The notes beneath the pieces were generated by a model that saw only the letters and a program-made list of their open reading frames with translations, did not search any database and had not been told where the DNA came from. From Mesostigma viride (taxonomy: Eukaryota; Streptophyta; Mesostigmatophyceae; Mesostigmatales; Mesostigmataceae), in the NCBI GenBank assembly GCA_009746045.1, contig RPFO01000165.1, forward strand, positions 5,376,585 to 5,440,584: a stretch of 64,000 nt of DNA. The letters are read 5' to 3'. A program made the position numbers and the translations under genes. Positions 55,335 through 62,862 of the stretch are shown piece after piece (within the stretch, counting starts at the first letter, position 1; every line of letters starts with the position of its first letter).

Positions 55335-55946
55335 ATGGCCACCTCCATGGTTTCCGCCAGCGTTATGACCTCCAGCTTCGCCGGCGTGAAGCTCGCCAAG
55401 GTCAACGCCGCTCCCCGTCAATCGGTGGTGAAGGCTTCCCCCATGACCGTGGCCAGCGGTGGTCCCAAGAAGGTCGGTTCGGTCTTCTTCGCAACGAAAG
55501 CCATTCTGGCCCAGGATAACCAGCAATGTTTTTCTTGTTCTGGGAATGTCTCTCTGGTTCGTTTGTTACAAACCTGTTTTTCCTTCATACCTCTCATACG
55601 TTAGATTTCACTGACGATCTGTGAGGATTCGTGGATCTTGTCTTCATGGTCACCATCTCTTTCGCTGCAGCTGAACAAGTTGAAGGGACCAGCTGAGCTG
55701 ATGGGCTACAAGCTGTCCACCCAGGCCGGCTCTGCCCCACCAACCAAGGACGGCAAGCCTGGCAAGGTGTACAAGCTCTCGGGCCAGAACGTGGATGAGT
55801 ACTCCCCAATCTACACCCCTGAGCAGTGGGCCAGCAATGGTGACACCTACGCTGGCGGTGTCCTCGGCCTTGCCATCTGGGCCGTTCTGTTCCTCGGTGT
55901 GCTGGGCTTCTCTGCCTTTGCCATCCTCAGCACCTCGTCCTTGTAA
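55335..55946 (+). CDS. psbR: Photosystem II 10-kDa polypeptide PsbR, two exons
   Basis: Nuclear gene for the thylakoid PSII subunit PsbR, which stabilises the oxygen-evolving complex (binding of PsbP/PsbQ). Exon 1 starts MATSMVSASVMTSSFAGVK, a Ser/Ala/Val-rich plastid transit peptide with a VVKA-type cleavage region. Exon 2 (55671-55946, acceptor TTCGCTGCAG) encodes LNKLKGPAELMGYKLS, the PsbR signature NVDEYSPIYTPEQWA, and one C-terminal transmembrane helix (GGVLGLAIWAVLFLGVLGF). Exon 2 starts in phase 0. Possible phase-0 donors are at 55472 (after GGPKK) or 55481, giving about 137-140 aa, close to the usual 130-140. The donors are weak matches (GTCGGT or GTCTTC), so the exact exon 1 end is uncertain. 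It is the only clearly conserved housekeeping gene in the window. Confidence 0.9.
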
Positions 55947-55991
55947 AATGGCTGTATTAACTTTCCCATTTAATGGGAAGCTGGATGTACC

Positions 55992-55997
55992 AATAAA
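55992..55997 (+). promoter_or_regulatory. Poly(A) signal AATAAA of psbR
   Basis: AATAAA 46 nt after the psbR stop in an AU-rich 3' UTR. Confidence 0.5.
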
Positions 55998-56124
55998 AAT
56001 GCCATCTTAATTTAATTCTTTTCTCCTGTATACATGTCTTGATTTCTGGAAAAACTTAATTTGCAAATTCTGGTGTTGATCATCAGGGATTGTTGTTAAT
56101 TGTGGATGTATAACATGATTGGGA

Positions 56125-56270
56125 GACGTCCGTCCTATAGTCAGCAAAATTGGTGCGAGAGGTCCCCAGTTCGATTCCGGTCGGATTCATTTGCAGATCG
56201 CGTTTTCCGCGTTTTCCGCGGCCCGGCACTGAACGCAAAGGTTTTCACCTTTGCGGAGTGTCTGATCAGA
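56125..56270 (+). mobile_element. tRNA-like SINE, copy 1, with 17-bp target duplication
   Basis: A 146-bp unit starting GACGTCCGTCC. It has an A-box-like stretch (TATAGTCAGCAAAATTGG), a B-box-like AGTTCGATTCC, and a 3' hairpin GCAAAGGT-TTTC-ACCTTTGC. Perfect flanking duplication GTATAACATGATTGGGA at 56108-56124 and 56271-56287. Confidence 0.85.
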
Positions 56271-56287
56271 GTATAACATGATTGGGA

Positions 56288-57086
56288 TGTCATTGAAGCA
56301 AGTAATATATAATTGAAAACTGTGAGAGATACCACACTGCGCTGTTAGAGGGCTTATATACTAAGCATGTTCCATGATATTCCAGAGGCACAGAAATGGT
56401 TGCTGTGGTGATGTTTCCTGCTTCCACATTCAGCTAGATGAAATGATTGGCCAGGAATATCCAAACTCCCATTTGCCCTCAGGTGCAAAGGTCTGTGCTG
56501 TCTCCATAGGCAAGTGGCTACGTCATTGATGGCAAGTGGCTGATGACACTAAAACTGTGAAACATGCTCCCGCGGATTATTTTACCCCGACTAGGTTGTC
56601 CCCAGTTAACAAATTAACGCCGGCGGACCACCTGCGGACTGCTTTACGCGGAGTCGCCGGGCTGCAAGTTCCGTAACTTACCAAACTCGCCCCCAAGTGC
56701 CGCCGCACCAATTTTTACTTCTTTTCGTCACATGGCTTGCGTTGGGTTCATCGACGAGCATCGACGCTAATCGACGGTGCAATCTGACGGCGGAGAATAA
56801 GTTCGCCACAGCACAGCGCGACGCATGGGCTAAGATCCGACAACGTGAGATGCAAAGCTTTAGACCGCACCGCTGACCGGAAATTCCGTCCAACACCGTC
56901 GTACAGTACTGCCAGTCGACCGCACCTCTGCCTTTTAACCGTCGAATGCGCAATTGATCTAGAAAGTAGAAACGTCTCCGCGCCACTTCCGCGATTTCAG
57001 TACTTTCCGTCACCCTTGACAGTTGTCGTACAATACTACAAATTAACGCCAATAGAAACTCGCCTCCATACATATATCTATCCGGA
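56288..57086. other. Intergenic stretch between SINE copies
   Basis: No gene recognised. A 143-codon minus-strand frame (57109 to 56678) starts inside the second SINE and shows no family motif. Confidence 0.4.
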
Positions 57087-57232
57087 GACGTCCGTCCTAT
57101 AGTCAGCAAAATTGGTGCGAGAGGTCCCCAGTTCGATTCCGGTCGGATTCATTTGCAGATCGCGTTTTCCGCGTTTTCCGCGGCCTGGCACTGAACGCAA
57201 AGGTTTTTACCTTTGCGGAGTGTCTGATCAGA
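57087..57232 (+). mobile_element. tRNA-like SINE, copy 2
   Basis: Same 146-bp unit. It shares GGCCTGGCAC and GTTTTTACC with copy 3, so these two are the closer pair. No clear target duplication. Confidence 0.85.
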
Positions 57233-57484
57233 ATATACGCTTGGCTGATTTTGATAGTACCGGCTACGCCCCCTTCTACTAAAAAGAAGGATTCAGCCGT
57301 GTTCAGCCCGTCTCACGGTGCGAGACTGAACAAGTCTCGCGTGCAGACACGTGTGTAGTACTCCTACACACAGATCTCGAGTGATTTATCTAGTACCAAA
57401 TCCGAAAGGCTTGCATCACTCCCCGGACAGGAGAACTTTTGCGGATGACTGAAGGTGTAAGTTGGCGATGCCATGGTAACCGGA

Positions 57485-57630
57485 GACGTCCGTCCTATAG
57501 TCAGCAAAATTGGTGCGAGAGGTCCCCAGTTCGATTCCGGTCGGATTCATTTGCAGATCGCGTTTTCCGCGTTTTCCGCGGCCTGGCACTGAACGCAAAG
57601 GTTTTTACCTTTGCGGAGTGTCTGATCAGA
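57485..57630 (+). mobile_element. tRNA-like SINE, copy 3
   Basis: Third 146-bp copy, 250 bp after copy 2. Both copies 2 and 3 are preceded by CCGGA. Confidence 0.85.
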
Positions 57631-57807
57631 ATATATCTCGATAGAGGCATGCGTCTTATTTAATTTCAAGGTACCTCTTAATTAATCTCGGCCCCCGCCT
57701 CCGCTAATTTGCTAATTTGCTAAGTTTGCTAAAAAAGAGCCAATTTTACCCCGGCTATGTGAGTAAATTAATGGAATTACCATGGAAGTCATATACGCTT
57801 CACCTGT

Positions 57808-57965
57808 TTTTTTTTTTTTTAGAACGTTACACATCCCGTTGTAAGCTTTTTGTAGAACACGTATAGCACATGTTGATTTTTCCATGGACATGTTCATGCT
57901 CTATGATGTTCATGCTCTCCGGAGAGCCCATGATTTACAGTTTTTTCTTTTACTCAGACCTACCA
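57808..57965. mobile_element. Diverged left-end relic of the piggyBac-like element
   Basis: A T-run, then AGAACG, CCCGTTGTAAGCTTTTTGTAGAACACGTATAGCAC and TTTTTTCTTTTACTCAGACCTAC line up with 28671-28810 of copy 1, with many substitutions. The right end was not found. Confidence 0.65.
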
Positions 57966-58098
57966 GAAACCGTTTCATCTGGATCCCTCATGCATACGGA
58001 GCTGTTTGTTCACCGACCACCACATTTGCTGAGTCCAGAGTTCGAACCCTCATCCTCCGTGAAAAGCCTTTGTATTCTCCTGGGCTATCGGGGGTATA

Positions 58099-58512
58099 CT
58101 ATCAAAGAGACAACCAGCGCAGGCCAGAAATCGGGAGAATCCGGACCATGGTAGCTCGAGCCTGCCGTTATCTTTTCCGCGTTTTCGAGTCGTTCAGGAT
58201 GATGAAGATGAATGGTGATGGAAATGTGTATCCTTGTGCATTGAAATTATGGCTGGCTTACGTGTGGAGCGACTAGATGACCTAGACGGTGGGGCCGGAA
58301 ACAGCATGCTTGATCAGGGCGTGTGTTTCTAGCCTAACTGGCCGGGAGTGTCTAGTGGTGAGCACCATTGCTGCGATCGCTCTCCCACCATTTACGAGGA
58401 AATACCCGCAAATGGAAAACCACTGAAAAGATCTAGCTAGTCAGTCATCACGTTAGCCATGCCATGATTCCAAACGTCCAAGAACTGCACACGGTGCAAA
58501 GGCAAAAAGGCA
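58099..58512 (+). repeat. R4 dispersed repeat, copy B (longest)
   Basis: Starts AAGAGACAACCAGCGCAGG and continues beyond the end of copy A to ACGGTGCAAAGGCAAAAA. Inverted relative to the copy at 60885-61252. Confidence 0.8.
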
Positions 58513-58623
58513 ATCGGGGGTATACTATTATCCTGGGCTATCGGGGGTATACTATTATCCTGGGCTATCTGAGGACTTATGCTCATGTGACGCAGTCACG
58601 TGTCTATTAATTAATTAATTAAT
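58513..58623 (+). repeat. 27-bp tandem unit plus solitary L-C LINE 3' end
   Basis: Two copies of the unit CGGGGGTATACTATTATCCT + GGGCTAT, then a 3'-end fragment with the hairpin CATGTGAC-GCA-GTCACGTG (58584-58602) and (TTAA)n, then another CGGGGGTATAC at 58624. The fragment therefore looks inserted inside the tandem array. Confidence 0.75.
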
Positions 58624-58624
58624 C

Positions 58625-60599
58625 GGGGGTATACGCGAATATTTTTTTGCGCGAAAATATGCCGAGCTATGGCTGCCGAGAACGCTCATACTTTCGACTC
58701 AGGCAATGAAATTTAGTCGGATTTGTTGCATTCGACTCGTCTTTTGAAGATGAACATGCTGGTATAAATTCCTGCCACTATCGCCCCCGATTTAGTACGT
58801 TCTCGACCTCGGCCTGCCCAGCAGATATCGCTATTTTCGACTCGATATGGCGGCATTCCCCTCGTGAATAGCACGCCTGCAACCCCCGCCACAGCATCCG
58901 TCATATTCCCCGTAGCTTTGTTCTTATCGTGTCGATTTCATCACGACTCTTGTTGAACTCTTGCATCGTTTGTTGGTCAAAGACTATGACCGAGAAAAAA
59001 ACAAAGGTTCCCCTGACGACCCCGCCAACTACAGAGGAGTCTGCATCCAGAGCGCCGCACTTAAGTTGTTCATGCGCATGATCCTCAACCGCCTTCGTTC
59101 TGCTCTCGACTGTCACCTTGGGGAAAGTCAAATGGGCTTCCGTCCTGGGCGCAACACCGTCATGGCCATCTTCGTCGCGCGTCGCCTCTTCGAGGAAATC
59201 GCTCTCCTGCAACCTGGTGAGTTTCCCGCCATCCTGATCTTCGTCGACTTCATCAAGGCTTTTGATTCTGTCCTCTGGGACGCTCTATGGGCTGTACTTG
59301 CTCGCACTCGCGTCCCCACTCCCCTGATTACCGTCATCCGCACGCTGTATGAGGGGTCGACCACTTCGGTGCGCACTCAACACGGCATTACCCCGCCATG
59401 CCCACTGCAGACCGGCGTCTGGCAGGGTTGCGTCCTGTCGCCGTACCTGTTTATTATTGTAGTGGATTATGTTATGCGCCAGGCACGTGCTCGCTTTGCT
59501 AGCATTGCAGGCCGTGCCCCTGGCCTAGCGATCACGAACGAGCTTGGGGAAGGGGGACCGACTAACAAGCAGAATTTACTAGCTGACCTCATTTATGCCG
59601 ATGACATCACGCTCATCGAGAAGCCGGAGTCTGCCCAACTTTGGCTGGACTGCCTGGCGCTCGAGGCTCGGGCGGTTGGTCTAGAAATCAGCCCCAAAAC
59701 GGAGGCCCTGGCCCTCGGCATGGCAGGGCCCCCACCCACACTCCGCCTCTTAGACGATGCCGAGGTCAACTACCCTCCTTCAGGCCGCTTCAAGCTGCTC
59801 GGCAGTTGGCTTCCCGACTGCGAGGAGGACATGACGACACGGATCGGCATGGCGTGAGCGCACCTCCATGACCACCGCCGCTGGTGGAGCAACCCCGCCC
59901 TACCCCGGATCGTCAAGCGTGACCTCTTCAAGGTCGTCATTCTGACGATCCTGACCCGGCTACGGCGCCGAGACGTGGACACTGATGCAGGAGCTGGAGC
60001 AACGACTCGACGGCGCCGTCACCAAGATGCTGCGCAAGGCCCTTAACATCCCCTTTGGTTTGCACATTAGTAATGAGGATTTGTACGCTGATTTGCCCTA
60101 TGTTTCCCACATTATTAGGCACAGGCGCCTGGGCCTAGCCGGGCACCTGGCCCGCACAGATCAGGTAGATACATCAGATAGACTAGCTGGCACCAAGCCC
60201 GCCCAGCCTGGGCGATATGTCCTCACCTGGCGTGCCCCCGGCCGCGCGCGGCAGGGCCGCCACCCGTGGACTTTTTGTGATAGACTCGGCATGGACATGT
60301 GCTACACTAGACGTGACGGGCTCACCCCCGGGCAGCCTCCTGGTTTGTCTGTAATATGGAGGCAGATGGTGCGCAAGGATAGACATCTGGCAAGTAGTGA
60401 TGAAGGAGACCACCCCCAAGCCTGTGGGGGCTCCGCGTGTGACCAAGTATGGCATTCATAGCGATTCGGGCCGCGGTGCCCACACCCCTGTAACTAGGAC
60501 CTAGATAGCTTATACCATCCATTCCATCCCATGTTCCCCTCCCACTGAGGACTTATGCTCACGTGACGCAGTCACGTGTCTATTAATTAATTAATTAAT
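58625..60599 (+). mobile_element. L-C LINE, internally deleted copy
   Basis: Contains the 5' UTR (about 58650-58860, matching 46500-46700), then jumps into the middle of ORF2 and runs to the 3' hairpin CACGTGAC-GCA-GTCACGTG (60560-60578) and (TTAA)n to 60599. ORF1 and the endonuclease are missing. Confidence 0.8.
58961..60461 (+). pseudogene. L-C LINE reverse transcriptase and C-terminus
   Basis: One continuous frame of 298 codons covers the RT core: DPANYRGVCIQ, GFRPGRNTVMAIF, IFVDFIKAFDSVLW (motif A), GVWQGCVLSPYLF (motif B), YADDITLIEK (catalytic), KLLGSWLPDC, then TGA at about 59857. A second frame (59985-60461) carries the thumb and C-terminus (DGAVTKMLRKALN, HLARTDQVDTSDRLAG, LSVIWRQM). 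One or two small indels between 59857 and 59985 would join them. RT catalytic motifs are intact. Confidence 0.88.
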
Positions 60600-60884
60600 G
60601 ACCGAGACATTATGCTCCGTCAAGTCCGGTGTTTTTTGCAACGTCACCCACATCTGTTCGGTGCTGCCCCTTGGCACAAGCTCTACAAACAGGTCGCCTG
60701 GACCGGCTGGATCGCGTAGTATCTCCGCACATCTGAACCCTGTGATGCCAGATCTCCCTTGCGGCCGTTCCGAGCTTGGCACTGGATTCGTTGTCCACAT
60801 CGTCGCGTCGCTGCAGCAACACGATGTTTTCTGGCATGCATACGCGGGCTTTTCCCGCCGCACATTTGAAAGTGCTGTCCTCCG
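60600..60884. other. Unassigned stretch between L-C and R4
   Basis: Open for about 100 codons on both strands but without any family motif I recognise. Confidence 0.35.
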
Positions 60885-61252
60885 GATTTTTGCCTTTGCA
60901 CCGTGTGCAGTTCTTGGACGTTTGGAATCATGGCATGGCTAACGTAATGACTGACTAGCTAGACCTTTTCAACTTGGTTTTCCATTTGCGGGTATTTCCT
61001 CGTAAATGGTGGGAGAGCGATCGCAGCAATGGTGCTCACCACTAGACACTCCCGGGCAGTAACTAGGCTCGAAACACACGCCCTGGTCAAGCAAGCTGTT
61101 TCCGGCCCCACCGTCTAGGTCATCTAGTCGCTCTACACGTAAGCCAGCCATAATTTCAATGCACAAGGCTACACATTTCCATCACCATTCATATTCATCA
61201 TCCTGAACGACTCGAACACGCGCACAAGATAACGGCAGGCTCGAGCTACCAT
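60885..61252 (-). repeat. R4 dispersed repeat, copy C (split by half-LINE)
   Basis: Reverse-oriented R4 ending exactly at the (TTAA)n tail of the half-LINE. Its missing first 50 or so bases are at 62818-62862 on the other side of that element. Confidence 0.85.
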
Positions 61253-62804
61253 TAATTAATTAATTAATTAATTAAACTCGTGCTCCCGTTGGGGAGTCAC
61301 GGAGCACCGAAGTGCTTTTAATCCCTGTGTGTGCACTACAGGAGAAAGGGCAGAGACCCCCAGTCTCCTTCATGCCAAAGGCAATTGCCCCAGCTGCATT
61401 CGGGCACGCTAGCTAAACGGACACGCTAACGATCCGGCAGTCTGTGGGTGCAATAAGACCCATGTGAGCATATCATAGCAAGGAGCGTGGGCAAGTAGTC
61501 TGAACATAGCCAGGGCGTAGCATGGCTGTACTAGGACTAGGCTAAGGCTATGGCTGGTTACAAGTGTACCGGCGTGCGTTGGCGGCACGTGACTAGGTGT
61601 GTAATGTGTTGGCACAGCTAGGCAACATTCTAGGCATGGCTGCCTTAGCGGCAGTGACGCCAATGGTTACAAGCTAGGGCTATTGATATTCTAGCCCGCT
61701 GGGGGCGTCCACATCTCAGTGGTTGATCATCAGGTCCCCGCCCCTCCAGTACACCTTGGGCTTCTGGGGGTCCTGCTTATGGCGGAGGTATTCCGGCCAC
61801 AGGTCGCGTCGCTGCTGTTGCTGAGCGGGGGTGAGGTCGTCATCCAGCGTCCAGGTGAGGTCGTGCAACCGCTTGCGACGAGAGAGGAACCGCTGCTTAT
61901 CCTCAGGGGAGGGGAAGGTGAGTAGGACTGGTGGGGGAGCCGCCTTGTCCCGTGAGTGGGGAAGGCGGTGGCACCCACGCAGTTCTACCTCACCTACCAG
62001 GCCCATGAGGGTAAGAAGCTGGTTCTTGAGCTCGTCAGCAAGAGAGGTTGACGTCTCACCTGGCTTCGGCTGGGGGAAGCGACGTAGCACCACTCGGCAC
62101 TCGCGGCGAGCGCGGTCGGTGACCTCCCGTTGCTGGGCCTGGCGGTGGTCCTCCAGCTCCTGGAGCTTTGTAGCGATGGCGTCGGTGGTGGAGGCGGTCG
62201 CTGACCGCAGCAGGTCCGCGTAGGAGAGCGGCGGGAGGTCGCCAGCATCCTGCCGGGGTGGCTGGGATGCAATGGTGGCCGTCTGCTCCGCTATCTTGGG
62301 GACCTGTGTGGCCAGGGCCTCGGTGTGGGCGGTGATGGCCTCAAGCTTCTTCCTGAGGAGCACGCCACACTTGCCCTCCACCTGGTTAAGGCGAGAGACA
62401 AGTGCAGCATGCGTTTCCGAAGCCTGCGCCGCGGTGTGTAGCGCCGTGAACTGGGGTTGTAGCTTGTGGACGACCTTGGTTTCCACGTTGGAGACCCGGG
62501 CTTCCACCGTGTTGAGCGTGGTGTTCAGCGATGTCAGCTTCTCGGCCAGCGGCCAGGTCACGTGCTCCTCCAGCACTGCGCGGATGTCATCCTTGCAGAG
62601 GGAGGGAGCCGATGGGGCAGCCGGCTGTGCGAGGCTGGCGTTGATCGCTCGGGTGATGTCGCCGACGCAGCGCTGGTAGTGGCTGGTCAAGATAAACAGG
62701 CGTTGGCTTGGTTCGTCAAACTGGTAGAGCCAGGACGTGTCCCGGTAGTCGATAGCCGCCCCCCCCTTCATGGTCACGAAGAGCTTCCGTTCCTGTACGA
62801 GGAA
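61253..62804 (-). mobile_element. Half-LINE: ORF1-only retrotransposon with 13-bp target duplication
   Basis: Bounded by perfect duplications CTCGAGCTACCAT at 61240-61252 and 62805-62817, which rejoin an R4 repeat. On the minus strand it has a 5' UTR of about 27 bp, one intact ORF (62777 to 61716), about 440 bp of non-coding 3' region, the L-B type terminal hairpin (61277-61307) and a (TTAA)n tail. No endonuclease or RT is present. The structure is analogous to mammalian HAL1 half-L1 elements. Confidence 0.9.
61716..62777 (-). CDS. LINE ORF1 protein (L1-ORF1p-like RNA chaperone), intact
   Basis: 353 aa starting MTMKGGAAIDYRD. Residues about 75-215 are strongly helical with heptads typical of a trimerising coiled coil (LAEKLTSLNTTLNTVEARV; KLEAITAHTEALATQVPKI). 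About 230-310 is an RRM-like domain (ECRVVLRRFP, ELRGCHRLPHS, PPPVLLTFPSPEDKQRFLSR). About 313-353 is a C-terminal domain (WTLDDDLTPAQQQQRRDLWP, VYWRGGDLMI) whose 'DLTPxxxxxRRxLWP ... YWRGxxL' pattern matches the CTD of L1 ORF1 proteins. Such proteins bind element RNA and act as nucleic-acid chaperones. The uninterrupted frame and perfect target duplications indicate a recent insertion. Related but broken copies lie at 48353-49575, 36256-37566, 46699-48076 and 62863 onward. Confidence 0.85.
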   Translation of the reverse strand: MTMKGGAAIDYRDTSWLYQFDEPSQRLFILTSHYQRCVGDITRAINASLAQPAAPSAPSLCKDDIRAVLEEHVTWPLAEKLTSLNTTLNTVEARVSNVETKVVHKLQPQFTALHTAAQASETHAALVSRLNQVEGKCGVLLRKKLEAITAHTEALATQVPKIAEQTATIASQPPRQDAGDLPPLSYADLLRSATASTTDAIATKLQELEDHRQAQQREVTDRARRECRVVLRRFPQPKPGETSTSLADELKNQLLTLMGLVGEVELRGCHRLPHSRDKAAPPPVLLTFPSPEDKQRFLSRRKRLHDLTWTLDDDLTPAQQQQRRDLWPEYLRHKQDPQKPKVYWRGGDLMINH

Positions 62805-62817
62805 CTCGAGCTACCAT

Positions 62818-62862
62818 GGTCCGGATTCTCTCGATTTCTGGCCTGCGCTGGTTGTCTCCTTG
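62818..62862 (-). repeat. R4 repeat, detached start of copy C
   Basis: Minus-strand start of R4 (GACAACCAGCGCAGGCC) separated from the remainder by the half-LINE insertion. Confidence 0.8.

Noticed and set aside
56678-57109. 143-codon minus-strand frame
   Set aside because: It starts inside a SINE, has no recognisable motif, and composition does not differ from surrounding non-coding DNA.
56125-57630. Functional tRNA genes
   Set aside because: The A/B-box-like motifs are there, but the T-stem has mismatches, no clover-leaf closes, and the 146-bp unit with a TSD identifies it as a SINE.
58099-61252. R4 copies as terminal inverted repeats of one 3.2-kb DNA transposon
   Set aside because: A third copy (52894-53203) stands alone, the interior is a LINE with its own 3' end, and copy C continues on the far side of the half-LINE.
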